A DNA stretch of 64,000 bases from Arthrobacter sp. Soc17.1.1.1. Lineage in GTDB: Bacteria > Actinomycetota > Actinomycetes > Actinomycetales > Micrococcaceae. The notes under the pieces are model-generated. The model did no database searches. It had not been told where the DNA came from and was given only the letters and a program-made list of their open reading frames with translations. How positions within the stretch are numbered: position 1 is the first letter of the stretch; each line of letters starts with the position of its first letter. This document shows positions 29,213 to 37,542 of this stretch, one piece after another. The stretch spans positions 3,703,734 through 3,767,733 of the forward strand of contig NZ_JBAJII010000001.1 of the NCBI RefSeq assembly GCF_036867195.1. Reading direction: 5' to 3'. The translations under genes and the position numbers were made by a program.

Positions 29213-29998
29213 ATGTTCACCATCGTCGATCAGCTCCGCATGGTGCCCGAAGTGGCCCGCCTCGCCAGGCTGACGCCGCGCGATCCGGTCACGGCGTGGG
29301 AGGGGTACTGGAGCCGCGTGCGGACCACCGGGACGCAGGGCGAAGTGCTGTGGGACGCGGAGATCGGCGCGGAGGCGGAGCAGTACGCGCACGCCGTCGA
29401 CGGCTTCATGGACCATGCTCTCCCCGTCATCGACGTGGGCTGCGGCAACGGGCGGTGGACGCGCTGGTTGGCGGACCGCTTCCCCTCGGCCCTCGGCGTC
29501 GACGTCGCCGACAGCGCCGTGGAGCGCGCGGCGGCCGAATCCGCCCATCTGCCGGCGGTCTCCTTCCGGACGCTCGACCTCACGGCGCCGGGCGCGGGCA
29601 GGCTGCTGCAGGAGGAGCACGGGGAGGCGAACGTCTTCGTCCGGGGGGTCTTCCACGTCCTGCGTCCACGGCAGCGCAAGGATCTCGGCAGGAACCTCCG
29701 GGACATCGTGGGCAGCCGGGGGCGCGTCCTGCTCACCGAGACCAACTTCCGCGGGAACCCCCTCTCCTACATGCACAGCCTCGGTGCGAGGCCGGGGAGC
29801 ATCCCGGCGCCGCTCCGCCGGGCGATCGGCGGCATCCCGGTGCCGGGCCACTTCGGGTCCGCCGAGCGCCGCGCCGCGTTCCCCGACGGCTCCTGGACGG
29901 TGCTCGCGGACGGCCCTGTCACCATCGAGGCCGTGCCGATGGGCGGGCGGACCAGCACCGGCATCCCCGGATACTTCGCTATGCTGGACGCTCGCTGA
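29213..29998 (+). CDS. SAM-dependent methyltransferase
   Basis: Class I methyltransferase fold, 261 residues. Motif I is VIDVGCGNGRWTRWLADRF followed by ALGVDVA; post-I acidic residue and motif II FRTLDLT are present, then VFVRGVFHVL. C-terminal half contains GSRGRVLLTETNF. Substrate could be a small molecule or lipid; nothing in the sequence decides. No ribosome site precedes the ATG at 29213, so leaderless translation is possible. Divergent from the GGDEF-EAL gene. Confidence 0.85.
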   Translation: MFTIVDQLRMVPEVARLARLTPRDPVTAWEGYWSRVRTTGTQGEVLWDAEIGAEAEQYAHAVDGFMDHALPVIDVGCGNGRWTRWLADRFPSALGVDVADSAVERAAAESAHLPAVSFRTLDLTAPGAGRLLQEEHGEANVFVRGVFHVLRPRQRKDLGRNLRDIVGSRGRVLLTETNFRGNPLSYMHSLGARPGSIPAPLRRAIGGIPVPGHFGSAERRAAFPDGSWTVLADGPVTIEAVPMGGRTSTGIPGYFAMLDAR

Positions 29999-30063
29999 TC
30001 CTCGGTCTCACAGGGACGCACGGCCCCCGGCCCGGAAGTCTCAGCGCCGTTAGGAGATGGGCC

Positions 30064-30459
30064 ATGACCGCACAACCGATCGGGGGCGGCAAGGCCACCC
30101 TCGCGCTCCTGCCCAACGGCATCCTCCACCTCGCGTGGGACAGGGACTGCACCATCACCGCGGAGGACGCCGAATCGGCCATGGCCGCCGTCAACGGGCT
30201 GGCCGGCGGGGAGGGACACCCCATGCTCGTCGACATGGAGACCACGCGGACCGTCACCCGTGGGGCCCGTGCGGTGTTCGCGATCCCCTGCGCCGCATCG
30301 CGGATCGCCCTGCTGGGCTCGTCGCCCGTGGACAGGATGATCGCCAACTTCTTCCTCGGCGTGAATTCGCCCCCCTGCCCCACCCGGTTCTTCACCTCGA
30401 GGCACCTGGCGGTCGCCTGGCTGCAGGGTGAAGCGCACGAGCACCCCGCCAGTGCCTGA
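30064..30459 (+). CDS. Conserved small protein of unknown function
   Basis: 131 residues, soluble, no signal peptide. GGAGATGGG lies just before the ATG at 30064, which supports expression, 65 bases after the methyltransferase stop. The layout recalls STAS/SEC14-like folds seen in actinobacterial proteins: a strand-rich start (LALLPNGILHLAWD), helix with AEDAESAMAAVNG, the strand MLVDMETTRTVTR, then RIALLGSSPVDRMIANFFLG and a C-terminal CPTRFFTSRHLAVAWLQ. I do not recognise a function. It ends 14 bases before the convergent MFS gene. Confidence 0.75.
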   Translation: MTAQPIGGGKATLALLPNGILHLAWDRDCTITAEDAESAMAAVNGLAGGEGHPMLVDMETTRTVTRGARAVFAIPCAASRIALLGSSPVDRMIANFFLGVNSPPCPTRFFTSRHLAVAWLQGEAHEHPASA

Positions 30460-30473
30460 CGCGCCGGCACCGC

Positions 30474-31952
30474 CTAGCCGAGATGCACGGCCTCGTTCGA
30501 CGTCGTGAACGCGTCCCGCGGCACATTGATCATGAACCAGGCGACCGGCGACGCGAGCGCCAGGGCGATCGCTGCGGCGAGGAAGACCACGGAGTAGCCG
30601 TCCACGAGGGGCTGCAGTCCGCCCGCAGCCCCCGCTGCGCTTCCCGCACCCACGGTGTACAGCGCCGTGAAGACCGCCGTGCCGATGGATCCGCCGATCT
30701 GCTGGGTCGCGGTGACCGCGGCGCTGGCGACCCCGGCGTCGCGCGGGGCGATACCGAGCAGGGCGACGTTCTGGAGCGGCACGAAGACGAGGGCGAGGCC
30801 GATGCCGAGGAGGATCTGCGCGGGGAGCACCTCGAGCGCGTACGAGCCGCCCACCGTGATGCGGCTCAGCAGGAGCAGCCCGGCGGCTGCGATCAGGGGA
30901 CCGGCCGTCATGAGGATGCGGGGACCGACCGTGGGCAGGAGCCGTGAGACGATGCCCGCCGACACGATGATGGCCGCCGTCATGGGCAGGGACGCCAGGC
31001 CGGACACGAGCGGACTCATGCCGAGGACGATCTGGAAGTGGAGCGTCAGGTAGAGCAGCGCGCCCAGCAGCGCGGCGCCGACCGCCACGGAGGACAGGTA
31101 CGCACCGGCACGTGCGCGGTTCGTGATGATGCGCAGCGGGAGCAGCGCATGCGCCGACCGGGACTCGACGAGGACGAAGAGGGCCAGCAGGACCACCCCG
31201 AGGGCGAGGAAACCGAGGGTGTCGGCCCGGACCCAGCCGGCCTCCGCCCGGGAGAAGCCGTACACCACGGAGGCGAGGCCGAGGCTGACGAGGACGGCCC
31301 CCGGTACGTCGTAGCGGGTGCTCCCGTCGGCACGGCTCTCGCGGAGCACCGGGATGCCGACCGCGAGGGCCACGACGGCGATCGGCACGTTCACGAGCAG
31401 GCACCAGTGCCAGCTGAAGTACTCGGTCAGCACGCCGCCGAGCAGCAGGCCGACGGCGGCCCCGCCACCGGCGATCGTCCCGTACACGGCGAAGGCCCGC
31501 ACACGGTCCTTGCCGCCGGGGAAGGTCACCGACAGGATCGCCAGCGCCGCGGGAGCCAGCAGTGCCGCGAAGGCCCCCTGGAGGCCACGGGCCACGAGCA
31601 GCATCTCGCCCGAGGTCGCGATGCCGCCGAGTGCGGACGCGAGCGCGAAGCCGCCCATGCCGATGAGGAACGAGCGCTTCCTGCCCCAGAAGTCGGCGAT
31701 GCGGCCGCCGAGGAGGAGGAGGGCGCCGAAGGTCAGGGCGTACAGGGTCACCACCCAGCTGCGGTCGCCGTCGGACATGCCGAGCTCGGCCTGGGCCTGC
31801 GGCAGGGCGATGTTGACGATCGTCCCGTCGAGGACGACGGTGAGCTGGGCGAGCGCCACGATGGCGAGCACGAGCCAGCGGTTGGCGGGGGCCTTGGGAG
31901 CGGCGCCCTCGAGGGTGGATGGCCCGGGCGAGCCCGGAGTGGGGACGGACAT
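30474..31952 (-). CDS. MFS drug exporter, DHA2 (14-helix) type
   Basis: 492 residues with 14 predicted helices, EmrB/QacA-like. Typical marks are AQLTVVLDGTIVNIALPQAQAELG in helix 1 (motif D1-like), GGRIADFWGRKRSF (motif A) and LLLGGVLTEYFSWHWCLLVNVP (motif C and following). I start at the ATG at 31952 with AGGAG at proper spacing; one at 31964 is in frame but overlaps that site. It diverges from the tetR-like gene across the palindrome at 32008-32027. A TTGACT at 32005-32010 overlaps this palindrome and with TACTGT 18 bases away forms a plausible promoter that the repressor would block. Likely antibiotic or toxic-compound efflux. Confidence 0.92.
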   Translation of the reverse strand: MSVPTPGSPGPSTLEGAAPKAPANRWLVLAIVALAQLTVVLDGTIVNIALPQAQAELGMSDGDRSWVVTLYALTFGALLLLGGRIADFWGRKRSFLIGMGGFALASALGGIATSGEMLLVARGLQGAFAALLAPAALAILSVTFPGGKDRVRAFAVYGTIAGGGAAVGLLLGGVLTEYFSWHWCLLVNVPIAVVALAVGIPVLRESRADGSTRYDVPGAVLVSLGLASVVYGFSRAEAGWVRADTLGFLALGVVLLALFVLVESRSAHALLPLRIITNRARAGAYLSSVAVGAALLGALLYLTLHFQIVLGMSPLVSGLASLPMTAAIIVSAGIVSRLLPTVGPRILMTAGPLIAAAGLLLLSRITVGGSYALEVLPAQILLGIGLALVFVPLQNVALLGIAPRDAGVASAAVTATQQIGGSIGTAVFTALYTVGAGSAAGAAGGLQPLVDGYSVVFLAAAIALALASPVAWFMINVPRDAFTTSNEAVHLG

Positions 31953-32004
31953 GGATCTCCTCATAGTGGTGTGGCCTCCGACAGTAGGGCGGGCCCGGCC
32001 TCAA

Positions 32005-32035
32005 AGTCAAACGAACTAGTTCGTTTGGGTATACT
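32005..32035. promoter_or_regulatory. Divergent promoter region with perfect 20-base palindrome
   Basis: Arms CAAACGAACT and AGTTCGTTTG at 32008-32027 meet without spacer. It overlaps a minus-strand TTGACT (-35 of the MFS gene). A plus-strand TATACT at 32030-32035 lies 7 bases from the TetR ATG, implying a leaderless transcript. This is the classic arrangement of a TetR autorepressor and its efflux pump. Confidence 0.8.
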
Positions 32036-32041
32036 CGAGGA

Positions 32042-32602
32042 ATGCACCCGACGACGGACGTACGCTCCCGCATCCTCCTGGCGGCGCGGTCCGAGTTCGC
32101 CACCTACGGGCTGGCGGGGGCGAGGATCGACCGGATCGCGAAGGCGGCCTCGGCCAGCAAGGAGCGCCTGTACGCGCACTTCGCCGACAAGGCCGCCCTG
32201 TTCCAGGCCGTCCTCGACGCCAACGCCGCCGAGTTCCACGCGGCCGTGGCGCTCGACCCCGCCGATGTCGCGGCGTTCGTGGGGGCCGTCTTCGACCACG
32301 CGCACGAGCACCCGGACATCCTGCGCATGCTCACCTGGGCCCGGCTCGAGGGGATCGACTACGACCTCCCGGGCGGTGCCGAGCCGGACGCCAAGCTCGC
32401 GGCCGTGCGGCGGGCACAGGACCTCGGCCACATCGACGCGTCCTGGACCCCGGAGGAGTTGCTCCCCATCCTCTTCGGCATCGCGCAGGCCTGGGTGCAG
32501 GCTCCCCTCGTCGCCCACCGCAACGCCGCCCGCACGCCGCTGTCGGCGCACCGCGCCTCCGCGGTGGAGGCGGCCCGGAGGGTCCTCGCGCGCAGCGCCT
32601 GA
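32042..32602 (+). CDS. TetR-family repressor of the adjacent exporter
   Basis: 186 residues. The helix-turn-helix is in the first ~55 residues: RSRILLAARSEFATYGLAGARIDRIAKAASASKERLYAHFADKAAL, of which KERLYAHFADK is the family signature. The C-terminal part is a helical ligand-binding and dimer domain (FDHAHEHPDILRML, LFGIAQAWVQAPLV). ATG at 32042 without ribosome site; transcript may be leaderless. Probably represses itself and the divergent MFS pump until a pump substrate binds. Ligand unknown. Confidence 0.9.
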   Translation: MHPTTDVRSRILLAARSEFATYGLAGARIDRIAKAASASKERLYAHFADKAALFQAVLDANAAEFHAAVALDPADVAAFVGAVFDHAHEHPDILRMLTWARLEGIDYDLPGGAEPDAKLAAVRRAQDLGHIDASWTPEELLPILFGIAQAWVQAPLVAHRNAARTPLSAHRASAVEAARRVLARSA

Positions 32603-32648
32603 GCCCGCTCGCGCCCCGGGCCCGGTCCCGGTCCCGACGCCGTGGGTA

Positions 32649-33923
32649 TCAGGACTCGAAGAGCCGTGATCCTACGTAGTCACCCTCCGTGGCCCCGCCG
32701 GGTACGGCGAAGATCGCCGATCCCACGTGGCGGATGTACTCGTTGAGGAGATCCGACCCGGCCAGGCGTGTCTGCACCGGGATGAAGGCGCGCTCGGGGT
32801 CCCGCTGGAAGCAGATGAAGAACAGGCCGGCATCGAGCCTGCCGAGGTCGTCGTTGCCGTCCACGAAGTTGTAGCCGCGCCGCAGCATGCGGGCGCCACC
32901 GTTCGTGTCCGGATGCGCCAGCCGCACGTGCGCGTGCTCGGCGATGACCGGCTGCCCGCCGCTGCCGGGCAGGGAGAAGTCGGGCGCCGCGAACTCGTCG
33001 CCGCCGGACAGGGGCGCCCCCTGGCCCTTGGTCCTGCCGATGGACCGCTCCTGCTCCGACAGGCGCGTGCGGTCCCACGGTTCGATGTTCATGCGGACCT
33101 TGCGGGAGACGAGGTACGAGCCGCCCGCCAGCCAGGCCTGGTCATCGCTGCCGCCCACCCAGACGTGCTCGTCGACGCCCGCGGGGTCCTCGGCCTTGAG
33201 GTTGGCCGTGCCGTCCTTGAACCCGAAGAGGTTGCGCGGTGTGACCTGGGCGGTGCTGGTGCTGGACGTGCGGCCGAAGCCGAGCTGCGAGTACCGCAGG
33301 GAGGCACGCCCGAAGGCGATGCGGGAGAGGTTCCGTATGGCGTGCACGGCCACCTGGGGGTCGTCGGCGCATGCCTGGATGCACAGGTCCCCGCCGCTGA
33401 TGCGTTCCTCGAGCATGTCGCCGGAGAACTTCGGCAGCTCCACGAGGGCCCGGGGCCGGCGGGCGGCGAGGCCGAACCGGTCGGTGCCGTCGGCGGTGGT
33501 GAACAGCGTGGGGCCGAACCCGAAGGTGATGGTCAGACCGGAGGGGCCGAGGTCCATCGCCTCGCCGGTGTCCTCGGGCGGGGCCTCGTAGGGTCCGGCG
33601 TCGGGAGCGTATGCGCCGGCACTCGCCCCCTGGCTCATGCGTGCCGCGGCGGTCGTCCAGTCCCGGAGCAGGCCGATCAGTTCCGTGCGGGAGATGTCGT
33701 CGACGTCGAACGCCGCGAAATGCAGGCGGTCCTGCGCAGGGGTGGTGATGCCCGCCTGGTGGTCGCCGTAGAACGGGTAGGTCAGCGCGGCGGGATCGGT
33801 GGGGCCGGCCGACGCCTCCGGAGCGGCGCGCCCCGCCGCCACGCCCGCGCCGACCCCCGCTGCGGCGCTGGCCCCGGCGAGGGTCAGCGCCCTCCGGCGC
33901 GAGATGCGGAACGTACGGGCCAT
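32649..33923 (-). CDS. efeB: EfeB: Tat-exported Dyp-type haem peroxidase
   Basis: 424 residues. The Tat signal is SRRRALTLAGAS within the first 25 residues. The Dyp fold has the conserved GFKDGTAN (Asp for peroxide cleavage), distal Arg in CFQRDPERAFIP, and a haem-ligand His probably in AEHAHVRLAHP. In efeUOB systems this protein works outside the membrane with EfeO and EfeU to oxidise or strip iron for uptake. The ATG at 33923 is 3 bases after the efeO stop. Third gene of an iron-regulated operon. Confidence 0.94.
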   Translation of the reverse strand: MARTFRISRRRALTLAGASAAAGVGAGVAAGRAAPEASAGPTDPAALTYPFYGDHQAGITTPAQDRLHFAAFDVDDISRTELIGLLRDWTTAAARMSQGASAGAYAPDAGPYEAPPEDTGEAMDLGPSGLTITFGFGPTLFTTADGTDRFGLAARRPRALVELPKFSGDMLEERISGGDLCIQACADDPQVAVHAIRNLSRIAFGRASLRYSQLGFGRTSSTSTAQVTPRNLFGFKDGTANLKAEDPAGVDEHVWVGGSDDQAWLAGGSYLVSRKVRMNIEPWDRTRLSEQERSIGRTKGQGAPLSGGDEFAAPDFSLPGSGGQPVIAEHAHVRLAHPDTNGGARMLRRGYNFVDGNDDLGRLDAGLFFICFQRDPERAFIPVQTRLAGSDLLNEYIRHVGSAIFAVPGGATEGDYVGSRLFES

Positions 33924-33926
33924 GGA

Positions 33927-35129
33927 TCAGCCCAGCAGGGCCGCGGTGATGCGCGACAGGGGCTCGCTGAGCGCGTTGACGCGGTCGGAGAGCGCCTTCA
34001 CGTCCTCCGCGGTCAGGTCGCCGTAGGAGGCGTACGCGATCTCGCGCTGGGCGGCGTCCGGCGCGCTCGTCCGATGCCTGTCGAGCTCGGCCGCGAGGGA
34101 GGTGAAGTCGTCGTCGAGGGTGGCCACGAGCTCGGGGTCCTTCGCCTCGAGCAGGTCCCTCAGTCCGTCGACCAGCACCCGGGCACCCTCGACGTTCCCC
34201 TGGAAGTCCCAGAGGTCCGTCCCCGACCAGATCTCCTCCTCGCCGGTGACCTTGCCGTTGGCGACCTCGTCCATGAGGGCGATCGCCCCGTTGGCGAGCT
34301 GGTCGAGGGACAGCTCGATGTCCTGGATGCTCGTGTGCAGGGTGGTGGTGTCCTCGACGAGCTGCGCGGCCACGGCCTCGCGCTCCGTCGGGGTCAGGGG
34401 CGTGTAGGCGGCGTCGGCGGGCGGCCAGAGGTCCTTCTCGATGCGGTGCCAGCCGGTCCACTCCTCGCCCTCGGCGAGGTCGGCCTCCCGGTTGTCCAGC
34501 TTCGGGTCGAGGTCGCCGAAGCTCTCCGCGACCGGCTCCACCCGCTCGAAGTGCATGCGGGTGGTGGGGTACAGGCGGCGGGCCTCGTCGTCGTCCCCCG
34601 CGACATACGCCGCGGCGAAGTCCTCGGTCCCGGTGAGGAGCTGGTCCACCTGGTCCTTCACGTAGGCCTTGTAGTTGACCACGGCGGCGTCGATCTGCGC
34701 CTGTTCGTCGCCCGTCGCCTCGACGGCCGTCCCGGAATCCGTCACCGTGAACTCGGCGCGCCCCACGCCGTCGCCCACCATGCCCGGCTTGCACACCGTG
34801 TAGTAGGACCCGGGCCTGGCGTTGACCACCAGGTTGCGGCTGATGCCCGGGCCGATGTTCTCGACCTCGGAGACGATCCGCAGGCCGTCCTCCGCGAGAA
34901 GGTAGAACTCGGTCACCTGGTCGCCGGAGTTGGTGATGGAGAAGGTCAGCGGGCCGCTCTCCGCCGTGGCGGCCGAGACGGCGCACTCCTCGGCGGTGCT
35001 GGTAACGCTCAGCTGCCCGGGAGCGCCCTCGGCCGTCTCCGCGGAGGCGTTCGGTGTGCAGGCGGTCAGGAACAGGAGGCCGCCGGACGCGGCGGCGGCG
35101 AGGGTCTTCGACAGGCGGGCGGTGGTCAC
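33927..35129 (-). CDS. efeO: EfeO: iron-binding M75-peptidase-like lipoprotein
   Basis: 400 residues. Lipobox LTAC with C24 marks lipidation and anchoring outside the membrane. An N-terminal cupredoxin-like domain (SLTFSI..., YYTVCKPGMVGDG) is followed by the helical M75 domain with HxxE (WHRIEKDLW). Presents ferric or ferrous iron to EfeU. Starts at the GTG at 35129, AAGGAG upstream, overlapping the efeU stop by 4 bases (GTGA). Full-length two-domain form, unlike truncated EfeM types. Confidence 0.94.
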   Translation of the reverse strand: MTTARLSKTLAAAASGGLLFLTACTPNASAETAEGAPGQLSVTSTAEECAVSAATAESGPLTFSITNSGDQVTEFYLLAEDGLRIVSEVENIGPGISRNLVVNARPGSYYTVCKPGMVGDGVGRAEFTVTDSGTAVEATGDEQAQIDAAVVNYKAYVKDQVDQLLTGTEDFAAAYVAGDDDEARRLYPTTRMHFERVEPVAESFGDLDPKLDNREADLAEGEEWTGWHRIEKDLWPPADAAYTPLTPTEREAVAAQLVEDTTTLHTSIQDIELSLDQLANGAIALMDEVANGKVTGEEEIWSGTDLWDFQGNVEGARVLVDGLRDLLEAKDPELVATLDDDFTSLAAELDRHRTSAPDAAQREIAYASYGDLTAEDVKALSDRVNALSEPLSRITAALLG

Positions 35130-35974
35130 TGGACTCCTTGGGGGGTACGGGACTGCGCGGCGGGAGCGGGCGCACGGCGCACGCTCTGCCGGATGAACAG
35201 GGTCATGGTGGGGATGGTGTAGGCCAGCCAGGCGATGCCCTCGAGCCAGGTGGTGGCGGGGGAGAAGTTGACGGTGCCCTTGAGCAGCGTGCCGTACCAG
35301 CTCGACGGCGGGACGGCCGCGCTCACGTCGAACATCAGGGTGCCGAGGCCGGGCAGGATGCCCGCCTCCTGGAGGTCGTGGACGCCGTAGGAGAGCACCC
35401 CGGCCGCGACGACGATCAGCATGCCGCCCGTCCACGTGAAGAACCTCGAGAGGTTGATGCGCAGCATCCCGCGGTAGAACATCCAGCCGAGCACCACGGC
35501 GGAGGCGAGGCCCAGGGCGGCGCCGACGATCGGCTGCGTGGTCTGTCCGGTGGCCTGCACCGCGGACCAGAGGAACAGGGCGGTCTCGAGCCCCTCGCGT
35601 CCGACGGCGAGGAACGCGACGACTACGAGGCCCCTGCCGCCCGCTGCGAGGTGGCGGTCCACCCGGCCGTGCAGCTCCCCGCGCAGGTTCCTGGCCGTGC
35701 GTGCCATCCAGAACACCATCCAGGTGACGAGGCCCACGGCGATGATGGACAGGGTCCCGCCGATGGCCTCCTGTGCCTCGAACGTGAGTCCGTGCGTGCC
35801 GTAGGTGAGCAGCGCACCGAAGCCGAGGGAGAGCGCTGCGGCGAGCGACACCCCGAGCCAGATGCCCGGCAGCAGGTCCCTGCGCCCGATCTTCACGAGG
35901 TAGGCGACGAGGATGACCACCACCAGGGCGGCCTCGAGGCCTTCGCGCAGGCCGATCAGGTAGTTGGCGAACAT
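35126..35974 (-). CDS. efeU: EfeU: FTR1-family iron permease
   Basis: 282 residues, seven predicted helices. Two REGLE motifs, at R10-E14 (GLREGLEAALVV) and in the fourth helix (VGREGLETALF), bind iron in the pore. It carries iron into the cytosol with EfeO and EfeB. The ATG at 35974 begins 39 bases after the iron box at 36013-36031. First gene of efeU-efeO-efeB; the GTGA overlap with efeO implies coupling. The 282 residues agree with family length. Confidence 0.95.
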   Translation of the reverse strand: MFANYLIGLREGLEAALVVVILVAYLVKIGRRDLLPGIWLGVSLAAALSLGFGALLTYGTHGLTFEAQEAIGGTLSIIAVGLVTWMVFWMARTARNLRGELHGRVDRHLAAGGRGLVVVAFLAVGREGLETALFLWSAVQATGQTTQPIVGAALGLASAVVLGWMFYRGMLRINLSRFFTWTGGMLIVVAAGVLSYGVHDLQEAGILPGLGTLMFDVSAAVPPSSWYGTLLKGTVNFSPATTWLEGIAWLAYTIPTMTLFIRQSVRRAPAPAAQSRTPQGVQ

Positions 35975-36012
35975 GGTGGGCTTTCTTGCCGGGAAGGGCC
36001 CTGTCGGCAGGG

Positions 36013-36031
36013 TGAGGCAAGCATAACCTAA
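36013..36031 (-). promoter_or_regulatory. IdeR/DtxR iron box upstream of efeUOB
   Basis: On the minus strand the site reads TTAGGTTATGCTTGCCTCA, matching the DtxR/IdeR 19-base consensus at about 15 positions. It begins 39 bases before the efeU ATG. A TATGCT at 36025-36020 could be the -10 of the promoter, which the repressor would cover. Predicts repression when iron is plentiful. Confidence 0.8.
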
Positions 36032-36050
36032 CCTGGCATGCGTCCTCGGG

Positions 36051-37496
36051 TCAGCGCTGCAGTCCCAGCGCCGGCACGGGCAGCCCGAACTCCTTCTTCA
36101 GCGCGAGCCTCGCCGCGGTGAGGCCGGCCATGCCGTGCACGCCCGGCCCGGGCGGCGTGGACTGGGAACAGAGGTAGACGCCCTTGATCGGCGTCGCCCA
36201 CGGCTGCAGGGACGGCACGGGCCGGGCGACGATCTGGCGAAGGTTCACGGCACCGCTGCTGAAGTCGCCGCCCACGTAGTTGGCGTTGTAGGCCTCGAGC
36301 GCGCTCGCCGTCGTGGTGTGGCTCCGCACGACGACGTCCCGGAAGCCGGGGGCGAACCGCTCGATCTGCGCCGTGATGGCCTCGGCCATGTCCCGGGTGG
36401 AGCCGCGCGGGACATGGCAGTAGGTCCAGAGCGTGTGCCGGCCCTCCGGTGCACGCGTGGGGTCGAACGACGACGGCTGCGACAGGAGGACGTACGGGCT
36501 GTCCGGGTGCCTGCCCTGCCTGACCTGCTTCTCGCCGGCCGCGATCTCCTCGCGCGTCCCGCCGAGGTGTGCCGTACCCGCCCGGTGCAGCTCCGGATGC
36601 GTCCAGGGGACGGGACCGGACAGGATGAAGTCCACCTTGCAGGCCGCGTTGCCGTAGGTGAAGGCGGACAGGGCGGCCGCGTAGGCGCCCGGGAGGCGGC
36701 CCCGGGACATCGACTGGAAGGTCTTCGGTGCCACGTCGAGGAGCACCGCCCGCGCGTCCGACACCTCGGCGAGGGTCTCGACCCTGCTGTCCGTCACGAT
36801 CTCGCCGCCGTGCTGCCGCAGATCGAGGGCCAGCGCGTCGGCGATGGACTGCGAGCCGCCGACGGGGATGGGCCACCCGACCGTGTGCGCGAGGAGGTTC
36901 AGCACCAGGCCGGCCCCGGCACCGGTCAGTGACGGCAGCGTCCCCACGGGGTGTGCCATGACGCCCGTGACGAGGGCCCGGGCCTCGTCGGTACTGAAGC
37001 GGCGGTTCCACGAGGGCAGCCCCTGGTCGAGGACGGCGAGGCCGAACCGCACCGCCGCCGCGGGCTTCTTCGGGATGCGCAGGACGGAGTTCAGCGTGAA
37101 GGCGAGGATGCCCTGCTCGCGTTCGGTGAGCGGCCCCAGGAGGCGGCGGTAGGCGTCGCCGTCCACGCCGAGCCCTGCGACGGTGTGCTCCAGGCTCCGG
37201 TAGGCCACTCCCGCCCGGCCGCCGTCCAGCGGGTGGGCGAAGGAGACCTCGGGGACGGCGAACCCGATGCGGCGGCTCAGCTCGAAGTCCCGGAAGAACG
37301 GTGAGGCGAGGGCCATCGGGTGGACCGCGGAGCAGAAGTCGTGGAGATGCTCCTCGTCCATGAGGTGGAGGGACCGCGATCCGCCGCCGATCGTCGGCGC
37401 GGACTCGTGGAGGCGCACCGAGAGTCCGGCGCGCGCCATGACGACGGCGGCGGCGAGCCCGTTCGGACCCGCACCGACGACCACGACATCTGGCAT
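36051..37496 (-). CDS. NAD(P)/FAD-dependent oxidoreductase, phytoene-desaturase-like
   Basis: 481 residues. N-terminal dinucleotide motif DVVVVGAGPNGLAAAVVMARAG with the following acidic HESAPTIGGG is that of FAD-linked amine oxidase/phytoene desaturase-like proteins. The C-terminal signature is STPPGPGVHGMAGLTAARLAL. GGAAG precedes the ATG at 37496; an in-frame extension to 37694 is the shadow of the next gene. No carotenoid genes are near, so a carotenoid substrate is not indicated. Related to human PYROXD2 family as I recall. Confidence 0.87.
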   Translation of the reverse strand: MPDVVVVGAGPNGLAAAVVMARAGLSVRLHESAPTIGGGSRSLHLMDEEHLHDFCSAVHPMALASPFFRDFELSRRIGFAVPEVSFAHPLDGGRAGVAYRSLEHTVAGLGVDGDAYRRLLGPLTEREQGILAFTLNSVLRIPKKPAAAVRFGLAVLDQGLPSWNRRFSTDEARALVTGVMAHPVGTLPSLTGAGAGLVLNLLAHTVGWPIPVGGSQSIADALALDLRQHGGEIVTDSRVETLAEVSDARAVLLDVAPKTFQSMSRGRLPGAYAAALSAFTYGNAACKVDFILSGPVPWTHPELHRAGTAHLGGTREEIAAGEKQVRQGRHPDSPYVLLSQPSSFDPTRAPEGRHTLWTYCHVPRGSTRDMAEAITAQIERFAPGFRDVVVRSHTTTASALEAYNANYVGGDFSSGAVNLRQIVARPVPSLQPWATPIKGVYLCSQSTPPGPGVHGMAGLTAARLALKKEFGLPVPALGLQR

Positions 37497-37542
37497 GAGG
37501 CTTCCTCTCCCGCCCGCCGGGGTCCGTCCCCGCCGGGCCCTG

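Noticed and set aside
26887..30459. A plus-strand open frame of about 1,190 codons opposite the GGDEF-EAL gene
   Set aside because: Same artefact; only its last 131 codons correspond to a likely gene.
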